A stretch of DNA of 64,000 nt from Hyphomicrobiales bacterium (GCA_021775425.1 JAJFHX010000046.1:1-64000), one strand, 5' to 3'; counted from the first letter of the stretch, positions 17,043 to 25,622 are shown. The notes: a model not told the origin generated them from the sequence alone. Numbers and translations are program-made.

Positions 17043-20000
17043 CTAGATTCCAAATTGTCTAAACGCGCTATTCCCACTTTTTAAAAGTTCAATTTCTGGA
17101 ATTCTGAGGTTCCAACCATATGTTAATATTAGAGCTTCGACTTCCTCAACCAATTCCCTTTTTTCAGACATATTTACCAATTCACATTCCAGTAGCCTAA
17201 ATTCATACGCTAGATTTTTATGGTTCATGAGTACGAGTTCTTCGTAACTGGCACGTAACTTAGAGCGCGTAGCTTCTAGATCTCTGTTCATAGCAATGTT
17301 TAATCTATTTTGCTCCAATTCAGCTTCAAATTTTGCATAATATGGAAATTCCCCTTTTTTATAGAATTCATCATTATCAATATTTCTTAAGACCTCATCA
17401 GCTTCATCGTAATTTTCTTGTAAGCGCAACAGTGCGGCTTTCAATGTCCACCACCCAATTATATCATTTGATCTAATTTTATTTTCTTTTTCACGCTTTT
17501 CAAAAATTTCAAGATTGCCTTGCACCAATGAATCGCAATACTGAAGTGTATTTGAATCTGTTTCATTACCTCGCAATATTGAATTAATATGTCGACGCCC
17601 AGCATCACCTGTTAAAAAACTACGGCCGTGCAGATTTTCAATTTTAACGCATTTCGCAAAAAGAGTTTTTGCCTCCTCAATGCGCCCAGAATAAAATTGA
17701 ATTTGCGCAGTTCGAGCCAGAACTCTTCTAAAGCCAGCCACTAGAGCTTGAGAGGATCTATCAAATTTTTCACTCGGCAATTCCAACGCTTCTGTAAGCA
17801 TTGAGTCGCAGTAAACAGCACAAGGAGATATAGTCTTGAATACGGTTAAATACTGCAAACCTAATCGCCAATGCACTAGCGCTTTTTGCTGCATTGAATC
17901 CATAAAGGCAAGCCAAACACGGCGTTCATCATGACTTGCTTCTTTTAGCGTAGAAAAATTTATATAGCGATCCATAAGACTTCTGAGGTGCCTACTATCA
18001 AAGTGCTCTAAAGACCTGACAATTGCAGAGTTGGCGCTCAATAACCGTCCAGCATGCATGTAACAAATTGATAACTCTCTCATTACATCTTCAGCATCAA
18101 GCCTTGTTAAACCGACAATCTTAACTTCAATGTTACGTCCAGGAAAAAAATACCGTAGAATACGTGCCTTAGTTTCATATTGACCGAGAACTCTAGTCAC
18201 ATATTTTGAATTATCAAATAAATAAGGTTTAGAAACATAATGCCAAAGAAAATGTATAATTTCGCTCCTAGATGCATCTCCCGCAAATATAGCATCTATT
18301 AGCTCTTCTTTGGACTTTATATTATGGGTATGAGTATCATCATTAGCTAGATAATCACAATATTGCACTAAGTGATTTAAAATATGCTCAATGGCACATA
18401 AATGATAATGCGTTGGATGTGAGTGTTTTGAACTAATAAAATTGAAGCATATTTGGGCCATCCCTAGGTGAATCTTCATAATCTCAGATCTTGTCACGTG
18501 AGGATCACTACCGGATGTTAGGTCATCTCTAAGATCTTTAAGTATCGTAGCCCGAACCAAAGCATGCATATCTATAAATTTACCGGATACAGTAACGAAT
18601 GGAAGCGGTGCAGAATTTAAATGAGCCGTTTGGAAGTCATTCAGCCGCACTAGAGTATGTTCTTGACATAAACTATCTATCCAAATAGTAGGTGTTGAGC
18701 CCGGCATAAGAGCCAACAAACGCAGCACAGCTAGTGGATGTGAACGGATACTTATTATATGTTTAAGATTGGTGACAAGTTTTAAAAACTTACTTGAATA
18801 TGTAGTATCACCATTGGGATTCGATGATAGGTCAATTAAATAGTCTTCATGTTGATCGGGAGGAACCATACGGAGATGTTCAGACGCTGCAACAAGTGCT
18901 ATAGGCAACCCTTCTAATCTGTTAGATAATGTTTTCAGGTCACTTACGCTCATATGATTTAAGCCCAATCGGCCTAGTAATCTCGCACCTTGCTCATCAG
19001 TCAATGGTTTCACTGGAATTTCATAATACTTTGCACTTGCTGGAAGAACTCCCCGGATACTTAAAGGATCTGGATGATTTCTATTCGATTGGACTCCCAA
19101 GACGATTTCAATATGCAATAGTTCCGTTGCTAACCTACGAACAAAATTTCTTATCTGACTAAGTGTAAATTGATCATGTATAGGTAAGGTATCTTGCTCC
19201 TGCAACCATTGGCTAGGCCATTGCAATGAAATCCCATCAAGAAAAAGTACCAACGGCGAACGCAATCGAAATACAGCAATAAGAGATTCATCAAGTATCT
19301 GTTGAGAATTTCCAGTTAATTCTCTACTGATAGCCCTAATGATTTGCTCCCAGCGTAGTCCTGTGCAATCAACTCGGACTGTGGTTTTACCTGATACTTT
19401 CTCGTTATTGTCAATCCATTTTGTCGCCTGGTAGGTCTTACCTACACCAGTCGGTCCATATAATAGAGCAATTCTGCAAACCCTACCACTCTCATGCTGC
19501 AAAGCTTTGCCAATTCGCTGTGATAGCTCTGCCTCAGGATATAATTCTAAATTGGGCACCTCATCTCTACTCAGATATTTTCTATTTCCATCAAAATCAA
19601 CTCGTCTGTGTTCTGGTACAATTACTTTGGGATTTTCTAAATCTGGGATAAGTTGGACCTCAAACTGATGCGGTATTGTTTGATTATTATTACCACCATC
19701 CCGTTCTTTTAAAGCACGATTAATGTTGTCTTTACTCAGTTGCCCTGAGAGCAATCCAGTACTCACATTGAGAGCGTATTCTATAAAGCGTAGTTGAGCA
19801 GGAGAGGGAATAAATTTACGCTTATTCTTATCCTCTTTCCCTTTCTCAAAACTTCTAATTACTCGCGCTTGTTGTTTTGTGTCATTAGATGGAAAACATA
19901 CACCTGCACGCATTTTTGGAGGTGGGTTTTCTGCTTCTCTACAACGTTTGTATAATTCCGCTTGGGTGAATTTTCGACCATCAATTTCATTGAAGGTACG

Positions 20001-20066
20001 TTCTCGAATATACTTAATTGCACTTCCCAACGATAAGACATCAGAACTTTCTCTTTCGTCTACCAT
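17043..20066 (-). CDS. STAND-type (NB-ARC-like) ATPase with HTH-like N terminus and helical repeat tail
   Basis: A 1007-residue protein started by ATG behind GGAGGGTGGA. The first 100 residues (KFTQAELYKRCREAE..., LRFIEYALNVSTG) resemble an XRE-type helix-turn-helix. A P-loop (GPTGVGKT, about 203-210), a hydrophobic Walker B strand ending LFLDGIS (about 270-278), and GLPIALVAA (about 384), the GLPL motif of AP/NB-ARC ATPases, define a STAND switch. The remaining 500-plus residues look like helical TPR-type repeats that could act as sensor. Known STAND proteins of this layout are either transcription activators or phage sensors that trigger host shutdown. No separate effector domain is obvious. 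Its place in an island with hsdMSR favours defence; that is inference. Confidence 0.75.
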   Translation of the reverse strand: MVDERESSDVLSLGSAIKYIRERTFNEIDGRKFTQAELYKRCREAENPPPKMRAGVCFPSNDTKQQARVIRSFEKGKEDKNKRKFIPSPAQLRFIEYALNVSTGLLSGQLSKDNINRALKERDGGNNNQTIPHQFEVQLIPDLENPKVIVPEHRRVDFDGNRKYLSRDEVPNLELYPEAELSQRIGKALQHESGRVCRIALLYGPTGVGKTYQATKWIDNNEKVSGKTTVRVDCTGLRWEQIIRAISRELTGNSQQILDESLIAVFRLRSPLVLFLDGISLQWPSQWLQEQDTLPIHDQFTLSQIRNFVRRLATELLHIEIVLGVQSNRNHPDPLSIRGVLPASAKYYEIPVKPLTDEQGARLLGRLGLNHMSVSDLKTLSNRLEGLPIALVAASEHLRMVPPDQHEDYLIDLSSNPNGDTTYSSKFLKLVTNLKHIISIRSHPLAVLRLLALMPGSTPTIWIDSLCQEHTLVRLNDFQTAHLNSAPLPFVTVSGKFIDMHALVRATILKDLRDDLTSGSDPHVTRSEIMKIHLGMAQICFNFISSKHSHPTHYHLCAIEHILNHLVQYCDYLANDDTHTHNIKSKEELIDAIFAGDASRSEIIHFLWHYVSKPYLFDNSKYVTRVLGQYETKARILRYFFPGRNIEVKIVGLTRLDAEDVMRELSICYMHAGRLLSANSAIVRSLEHFDSRHLRSLMDRYINFSTLKEASHDERRVWLAFMDSMQQKALVHWRLGLQYLTVFKTISPCAVYCDSMLTEALELPSEKFDRSSQALVAGFRRVLARTAQIQFYSGRIEEAKTLFAKCVKIENLHGRSFLTGDAGRRHINSILRGNETDSNTLQYCDSLVQGNLEIFEKREKENKIRSNDIIGWWTLKAALLRLQENYDEADEVLRNIDNDEFYKKGEFPYYAKFEAELEQNRLNIAMNRDLEATRSKLRASYEELVLMNHKNLAYEFRLLECELVNMSEKRELVEEVEALILTYGWNLRIPEIELLKSGNSAFRQFGI

Positions 20067-20375
20067 TCCACCCTCCAGCGCATCAACACATCCTAAAGCT
20101 TAGCCCCTAATATTATCTACGTAAATAAATACGTATATTACTACCTGTGTATATTTAACATTAAGCATTCCTACAACCTTAGCATGTAGGCACATCAAAA
20201 ATGCATTTGTATACAAACAAGATAGATAACATGCATTAACACAGTAATTTATCCATGCATTTTACCTGTCATAGAATGATTATGTTACTTACAAATGAAT
20301 TATTTTGAGATGTATCATCCACACAAATCTCACAATTAAGCTTGGAAGTCCCTAGAAAAAATAAGGAGATTTCCA
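20067..20375. other. Divergent A+T-rich control region
   Basis: These 309 bases separate the STAND gene from a small exported protein gene. They contain tacgta repeated about 12 bases apart near 20116-20136, and other short palindromes (atgcat, gtatac). The HTH-like N terminus of the STAND protein makes autoregulation here conceivable. No gene is seen. Confidence 0.4.
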
Positions 20376-20687
20376 ATGAAGATATTTTATAAGGTTGCGG
20401 TGGTGGTGGTTATAGTGTGTTTCATAACTTACAATCCCACTGAGGTTGCCGCGAAAACAGAACCCACAGGGCTAATTCGGTGCATCAAGATGTTGCCAAT
20501 CAAAAAAACTAAGGCTGGCACCTGCATTGCTTGGTGGGCAAGTGAGAAGTACGCCGAATATGAAGCCATTAAGTTGATAGAATGCCTATATCAAGGTGGA
20601 AAAATCCGAGATTGCTTAGAAGAAAGTCAAAAGGAACCCCACGCAAATAATTTCAGACAATCAAAGAACACAGAACCAGTTTTATAG
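20376..20687 (+). CDS. Small exported four-cysteine protein, unknown
   Basis: A 103-residue product with a clear ribosome site (AAGGAG, eight bases before ATG). A hydrophobic signal segment (about 5-20) ends near EVAAKT. The mature part has four cysteines (IRCIKM, GTCIAWW, IECLY, RDCLEE), suggesting two disulfides in the periplasm or outside. I do not recognise the family. It is followed by a good terminator, so it is a monocistronic unit. It could be a toxin, an immunity protein or a small envelope protein. Confidence 0.6.
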   Translation: MKIFYKVAVVVVIVCFITYNPTEVAAKTEPTGLIRCIKMLPIKKTKAGTCIAWWASEKYAEYEAIKLIECLYQGGKIRDCLEESQKEPHANNFRQSKNTEPVL

Positions 20688-21087
20688 TCAGGCCAATTGT
20701 TTTAAAGCCCCGTCCTACAAGGGCGGAGCTTTTCCCATTGTGGTATCCTTCAGCAAATATAATGTTTCTGAAACAGTAGATATGTTGTTTCTCGCGAGGC
20801 AATCTCGTCTCCACCATAAACTTAAATGTATTCTCAGCTGTCTGATCATTATTATTCCGGCTAATAAAACCAGATTCAAATGCTTTCGGACCAGGCTTTT
20901 CAAACAAGAACAAAGCCTCCGCTTTAACACCCCCATCGCAAGGGTCAAAATCAGGAATATCCCCAAAGTCGGATTTCCTGAGCTGCGATATATAATTTGC
21001 CAAAGGCAACATATGAGACTCTGACAACATTGACCTTCTTCGGTCTATCTCAAATTGATCCTGGAGCAATCTGGGTTTGTCAGTCAT
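20653..21087 (-). pseudogene. Truncated uracil-DNA-glycosylase-like gene
   Basis: The frame starts with ATG 21087 behind AGAGG. Residues 40-100 carry a recognisable signature of a UDG-superfamily subgroup: PDFDPCDGGVKAEALFLFEKPGP, quoted here in pieces as PDFDPCDGG and LFLFEKPGP (59-67), then SGFISRNN. Family members continue after that with an IWNVVPW motif and a HPSP motif for about 100 more residues. Here the sequence turns into unrelated residues after about residue 100 and ends at 144, with the last bases overlapping the convergent gene's end. I read it as a remnant of a DNA repair or modification gene. Confidence 0.6.
20705..20733 (+). terminator. Terminator of the four-cysteine protein gene
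   Basis: AAGCCCCGTCC and GGGCGGAGCTT pair with 10 of 11 positions (one G-U) around a five-base loop, followed by T residues. It lies 17 bases after the stop codon. Confidence 0.65.
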
Positions 21088-21180
21088 ATGGCCTCTTAAT
21101 CCCTTAAACTATCATTCTATATTCTATTGATAGAAACAGTCACTAAACACCAAATCAGCTGTTCACAACCTGGTCAAGAT

Positions 21181-21204
21181 AACGGCAAGGTTACGGCTAG
21201 GTTT
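21181..21204. repeat. 24-bp island repeat, copy 1
   Basis: aacggcaaggttacggctag plus four bases matches 24843-24866 in 22 of 24 positions. Each copy lies about 95-105 bases upstream of a minus-strand start (21087 and 24737), which hints at a shared control or recombination element. Confidence 0.45.
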
Positions 21205-21298
21205 AATAGGTGCATGAATCGTTTTATAGAATAATATAATCAATGAAACATCACGCTCATTTGAAGCGGTACACCCCAATGGAGCCAAGTTCAATGAG

Positions 21299-21430
21299 CA
21301 AAGCCAACAAAATGGTTGATCTATTTTTTCCTGACGGAAGACGAAGCTCAACCATCCCACCCCATTCTATCCTCAGAGTATTTATTCTGAATACTCGTTC
21401 CATTGCTACGAGAACGAAGTAACCCCCTTA
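21299..21430 (+). pseudogene. Frameshifted partial copy of the 16480-16902 gene
   Basis: The bases align with 16602-16734 at roughly 80% identity, including the exact stretch gaagacgaagctc and the stretch cccattctatcctcag. A one-base insertion in the T run near 21322 breaks the frame, and there is no start. It marks a duplication followed by decay inside the island. Confidence 0.65.
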
Positions 21431-21446
21431 TCAAGAAGGGGTTTTT
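21421..21446 (+). terminator. Rho-independent terminator-like hairpin
   Basis: AACCCCCTT and AAGGGGTT form a short stem (one bulged C) followed by TTTTT. It lies at the end of the decayed gene copy. Confidence 0.5.
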
Positions 21447-21539
21447 GACTTTTGAATCAGAAGTAAAGGATTTTAGAAAAAGGTAAACAGGAGAGAACCG
21501 TAGTACACTTTGAAGCTTTATATTGTTAAACAGTTATAA

Positions 21540-22478
21540 TCAAAATTTAACATCTCCACGACCTGAATTTTTTTTATTTTCTATAACAGCACTACGTAAA
21601 CCTTTTCTTACATTTAGGATTAAATCGTCACTATTACTCACAAATATCATAACTTTTTGTGAGCTGTCTGGGTAAGAAGACTCAAAAAAATGAGCATAAG
21701 CAACAATACCACATTTTTTAGAAACAAAAAAACCACGCTCAGGAAAATACATTTTTAGAGCCTCTTTCCGTAAGAGGCCATTACTAGGGTCTATTTCCTC
21801 ACCTTTTTTATAAATGATTGCATTATTTACACCATCAAGTACCGAGCTCTTTACTTCACTATGCCTTAAATAAAAACCATAAAAACGATTTCCATCACCC
21901 CTGCTCATAGCTGAGCTACAGCTATTTAATTTACGTAATAATATAAGCTCGTCGGGTGATAAAGATAAAGAGCGTCCCTCACGCTTCTCAGTGTATAAAT
22001 TAGTATCAGGTAAACATCGCCCCCATGCATGAGTCGACGATGGACTTTGGCTACTTTTACCATATTTATTTCTTAACGCAGTCAAAACATTTTTTGAAGA
22101 TACTCCAGCTATTTTCAAATCCAATATCCGTATTATTGTATGTACTTTTTTTTGACGTTCATTCGGATCAAAAAAAAGACCTATAGTTTGATCATCTGCC
22201 GTGAGAATTGCTGCATCTTGCAACCCCCCAATTATTGGAAAACAAAGTTGAGGATAACCTTGAGCGAGTACTGGTGTAAGAAATAATCTCGAGTCAAGGT
22301 AACTGATTGTGTGTTTTTTATCGACAAATTCGTGCTTCAATTTAGATAATGCATCGGCAACCTCCATCCCAGGTCTTACACCAAGTACATCATATCCTTC
22401 TTCCGCGGCAACAAAATTAGTGAACATATTAGTGAGCATGAGAAGAAGAAGAATTCTAACAAATCGTAAGCATTGCAT
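21540..22478 (-). CDS. Exported protein of unknown function, partner of the caspase-FGE protein
   Basis: The product is 312 residues with an N-terminal signal peptide (RILLLLMLTNMFTNFVAAEE). No known domain is recognised; it contains about seven cysteines and a DVLGVRPGMEVADALSKLK segment, a pattern seen at the start of many periplasmic proteins of unknown role. It starts 11 bases after the caspase-FGE stop, so both are made from one message and probably meet in the periplasm. A low G+C content matches the surrounding island. Confidence 0.65.
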   Translation of the reverse strand: MQCLRFVRILLLLMLTNMFTNFVAAEEGYDVLGVRPGMEVADALSKLKHEFVDKKHTISYLDSRLFLTPVLAQGYPQLCFPIIGGLQDAAILTADDQTIGLFFDPNERQKKVHTIIRILDLKIAGVSSKNVLTALRNKYGKSSQSPSSTHAWGRCLPDTNLYTEKREGRSLSLSPDELILLRKLNSCSSAMSRGDGNRFYGFYLRHSEVKSSVLDGVNNAIIYKKGEEIDPSNGLLRKEALKMYFPERGFFVSKKCGIVAYAHFFESSYPDSSQKVMIFVSNSDDLILNVRKGLRSAVIENKKNSGRGDVKF

Positions 22479-22489
22479 TATTCATAATC

Positions 22490-24100
22490 CTATTTACTAA
22501 GTTCACGAACCACCCTAAAACCAATTTCAAAAGATCGTTCGTCTAACGCTCGCCATTGACGTGAAGCAGTCATACTTCTTTTTGCAGAACTAGCCCAACT
22601 ACCTCCCCTTACAACTCGAGAATAACAACCTGGACGCGTCCATGCTCCAGCATTGACTTTAATTGAAATAGGTTTCTTAGCATAATCTACAAACCAACAA
22701 TCTGCTGTCCACTCAGAAACATTTCCGTGCACATGATATAAACCCCACTTATTAACTGGAAGCGTCTTGACTGATATTGTCTGTTGTCTACTTGAAATAG
22801 TTTGAAAATCAATATTTGCCTGTTCAGGCGTTACCCTATCCCCAAACCAAAAATTTGACTTTTTACCCCCTGATGCCGCAAATTCCCATTCAGCTTCAGA
22901 AGGCAGTCGGTATAACTTACCAGTTACAGAAGAAAGCCATTGCGTGTATTTGACAGCATCTTGCCAACTTACATTTATAACTGGACGACTACCTTTTCCC
23001 CAACCTTCATCATCTGGTTGGGGAGTACAACTACTACACAAGCCATATTCAGCGAACGATACTTCCGATGTAGAAATTGCAAATGGCCTGATTACAGAAA
23101 CCTCATGTATTGGAGAAGACGCTTTATCGACATCACTACCCATATTAAAATTTCCTTTAGGTAGTAAAACCATTTCAGGACATTTTGGGCAATCACGAAA
23201 CATAGATTTAGAGCCCAAACCAATTGGATATGTTTTTGGTATGCCTTTCGAACCTATGGATACTAAAATAGATTTCCCTTCATCAATTATTGAATTTATG
23301 CCCTGAGTAGATGTGACTGAATTTAAACTTGGATTACCTTTCACTAAAATAAAATCATCAAATAAAGAAGTATTCTCCCATGGAATTTGAGCACCATTGG
23401 TAGCTTTCCAAACTGAATACCTTACACGCTTCAGAACAGTTTCAATGTGCATTCCGGGTGTTTTAACAAATCTCGAAAATGCAGCAGCAAAAGGACTATT
23501 TTCAGTATCACCATCATAAGCAACATTGTTGGGTGATGTAGAAAAAGATACTAAAACACCAGGTGGCGCACCTTCGGCTCTTAAGCCCTGAGCACCACGG
23601 AACAACCTAAATGGATTGCTCCTGCATGCATCGACCATAACAATAGACGATTTAGCACCAGTGCTGGTGATAGCTTCTATCAACGTACGCAGTTCAATTG
23701 TATAAAGTGGAATGTCTGATTTTATTTTTAAATTCGCATCCGTGGGTACTAAAAAATTTCGACCATTAAATTGCAATCCATGACCAGCAAAATAAATGAT
23801 TCCTTCAGATTCGCGACCATGGATAGCCAACTGATACAGAAAGTCTCTTAAAGCTTTTTTGAATTCAGTTAACTTTAAATCTTTATATAAAAATGTTCGT
23901 ACTCCTTCGTTTTTAAGTGTGGTGTCAATTAAAACAGCATCATTAACTGGGTTACTTAACTTTGTAGCATATTCATAATTCTGATTTCCAATAATGAGAG
24001 CAAAACGAATTGCTTTAGCAGTTTTTGCGGAAGAAGGTATTATATCCGTCACTACAAAAATCATAAAAATCATAAAGATTGTTCGATAAATCGGACCCAT
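22490..24100 (-). CDS. Exported caspase-like (C14) protease fused to a formylglycine-generating-enzyme-like domain
   Basis: I choose ATG 24100 because GAGGT lies seven bases upstream; the frame opens at 24121. The 536-residue product has a hydrophobic N-terminal signal. A caspase-family domain (about 25-260) begins FALIIGNQNYE and has the catalytic His in YFAGHGLQ (about 103) and Cys in VMVDACRSNPF (about 155). From about residue 305 a SUMF1/FGE-like lectin fold follows: GNFNMGSD, PVINVSWQDAV, YRLPSEAEWEFAA, NVSEWTADCW, VVRGGSW and GFRVVREL. Both catalytic residues of the protease are present. Such caspase-FGE fusions occur in bacteria, but their targets are mostly unknown. Being exported argues against a simple intracellular abortive-infection protease. 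Confidence 0.85.
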   Translation of the reverse strand: MGPIYRTIFMIFMIFVVTDIIPSSAKTAKAIRFALIIGNQNYEYATKLSNPVNDAVLIDTTLKNEGVRTFLYKDLKLTEFKKALRDFLYQLAIHGRESEGIIYFAGHGLQFNGRNFLVPTDANLKIKSDIPLYTIELRTLIEAITSTGAKSSIVMVDACRSNPFRLFRGAQGLRAEGAPPGVLVSFSTSPNNVAYDGDTENSPFAAAFSRFVKTPGMHIETVLKRVRYSVWKATNGAQIPWENTSLFDDFILVKGNPSLNSVTSTQGINSIIDEGKSILVSIGSKGIPKTYPIGLGSKSMFRDCPKCPEMVLLPKGNFNMGSDVDKASSPIHEVSVIRPFAISTSEVSFAEYGLCSSCTPQPDDEGWGKGSRPVINVSWQDAVKYTQWLSSVTGKLYRLPSEAEWEFAASGGKKSNFWFGDRVTPEQANIDFQTISSRQQTISVKTLPVNKWGLYHVHGNVSEWTADCWFVDYAKKPISIKVNAGAWTRPGCYSRVVRGGSWASSAKRSMTASRQWRALDERSFEIGFRVVRELSK

Positions 24101-24314
24101 CAACAATACCTCACATTTCAATATAAAAATTATTATTCTGCTTTTTAGAGCCTAAGCAAATAAAGAAAAAGTATCAAACAAAACACTATTAAACTTCGGT
24201 ATTTGCAAGATCGCAAGCTAGCCAGTTAATTATAAATAAACAGATGAACCAAACTCTCGCTTAAAGATGTCCGTCAGTAACCATCTGTACCAAAAACCCT
24301 GACGACGTACATCT

Positions 24315-24737
24315 CTACCCAGCCTTCAAAACCTCCAGAGCCTTTATATATTTGTTCAGTCGCTCCAAATCTCTCTGCTTTAATTCACCTATCCGTCTAA
24401 CATCCAGGTTATCATTGATATCAGCAATTTTCACGATACGGGCAATGCTGTTTGACCGAGCACGCTCAATAAATTCAGAGTAATCTTCATCCTCGGTTAT
24501 TTTGGTTATGGCTCTTAATCCATCTATAACAGTACTGGAAAACCCCTCTTTTTCGAGGCATTCGAATGTCCATTCTGTATCTTCAACAACATCATGAAGC
24601 ACAGCGACAATTTTCTCATCGCCAGTCTCAACAGCCATCATCATCCTAAGAGGATGTAATACGTATGGATTACCGCCTTTATCAGTCACTCCCGCGTGCG
24701 CCTCAACGGCAATCTGTATTGCTCTTTCAAGATCCAT
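24315..24737 (-). CDS. Small HD-domain hydrolase, SpoT/MESH1-like
   Basis: ATG 24737 is preceded by AGAGAG five bases upstream, so the product is 140 residues; the frame opens at 24824 but adds a poorly placed hydrophobic stretch. Motifs fit the HD half of RelA/SpoT proteins: AIQIAVEAHAG, GGNPYVLHPLRMM, VLHDVVEDTEW with the HD pair (about 47-48), and VKIADINDNLD. The family's small members hydrolyse (p)ppGpp or related nucleotides with manganese. There is no synthetase domain. It is a monocistronic island gene, so a role in nucleotide signalling or defence is possible but unproven. Confidence 0.8.
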   Translation of the reverse strand: MDLERAIQIAVEAHAGVTDKGGNPYVLHPLRMMMAVETGDEKIVAVLHDVVEDTEWTFECLEKEGFSSTVIDGLRAITKITEDEDYSEFIERARSNSIARIVKIADINDNLDVRRIGELKQRDLERLNKYIKALEVLKAG

Positions 24738-24842
24738 ATGAACTCTCTGGTTAAAAAGCCCTAGTTTCGATAAAAGACTAATCCACGAAGAGTAGAATAA
24801 AAAGAAAATCGCCAAATTAGTCATTCAAAAACAGCTCAACAC

Positions 24843-24866
24843 AACGGCAAGGTTAGGGCAAGGTTT
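24843..24866. repeat. 24-bp island repeat, copy 2
   Basis: It matches 21181-21204 in 22 of 24 bases and lies about 106 bases upstream of the HD hydrolase start. Confidence 0.45.
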
Positions 24867-25173
24867 TTGAAAAACGTTACCCCTATATTACCCTATGGAA
24901 TTTTAGCCCAAATATTGAATTATCGGACCAGTACGCGCGCGCGAGGCTAGAGCTTGATTTTCATTCAAAAGCACCCTCCCCCCATTATTTACTATTATTT
25001 TATTCAAAATAAATTTCAGTCATTTGTATCCATAAGTATCCATTCGTATTCACAAGAAATATACTAAAATACTTATCCACAATTACAGTTATTCCACCGC
25101 TTGCAGCTCGATCAATACTTAAACATAGTCATTTAATTAGATCATTCTGTATTTAATAGAATGATTCTCCCGC

Positions 25174-25497
25174 GATCTGTGAAGGGGTAAACCAGCAGCA
25201 CAGATCCAGGTAATGCGTAAAACCAGTACTGCGGGGAAGCGAGAATACACTGGAACGGCACTGCGAAAGCCAAAAGCCGAAGTCTCGCAGGCAGGTCACA
25301 AAATCTGCCTTAAAGTAGTTGGCGACTGATTAGCCAAATTGTGCCGCAAACCATCGCGGGGACTGATCAGGCCTGAAAGCGACGAAGCGGCTCCGAAGTT
25401 CAAACACGGATCATTTCAAACGCAATAGGCATGCGGCAATCCGGGTTTCTTTTTATTTAAAAGGGACCGGGGATTGTCCTGCTATGCCTATTCGCTC
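25174..25497 (+). ncRNA. Candidate structured non-coding RNA (about 320 nt), class unknown
   Basis: The stretch is G+C-rich inside an A+T-rich island, has no usable frame, and is full of complementary segments. They are: GATCTGTG/CACAGATC (25174-25181 with 25199-25206); CCAGT/ACTGG (25223 with 25249); CTGCGA/TCGCAG (25261 with 25285); GGCAG/CTGCC (25290 with 25305); and a long imperfect hairpin closing with AATAGGCAT/ATGCCTATT (about 25425-25493). GCGAAAGC-like turns also occur. I cannot match it to RNase P, tmRNA, 6S, SRP or a known riboswitch. Strand is a guess, because pairing is visible on both. Confidence 0.5.
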
Positions 25498-25594
25498 CAA
25501 AACTCACCTAAGTTCAATAAGCTTTAAAGAAAAAAAGAAAACAGGCTCATGTAAGGGCCCACCGGCAGGAAAGTTATTTAAAACCAAACTTCTC

Positions 25595-25622
25595 TAAAAA
25601 AAAAGAAGCCAAGCGGCCTCTT
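25595..25622 (-). terminator. Terminator of the hsdMSR operon
   Basis: Read on the minus strand, AAGAGGCC and GGCTTCTT form the stem around GCTT and are followed by a run of Ts. It lies 25 bases after the last gene of the operon. Confidence 0.8.

Noticed and set aside
25174-25497. Retron or group II intron
   Set aside because: The long closing hairpin looked msd-like, but no reverse transcriptase is coded in the island and no domain V motif was seen.
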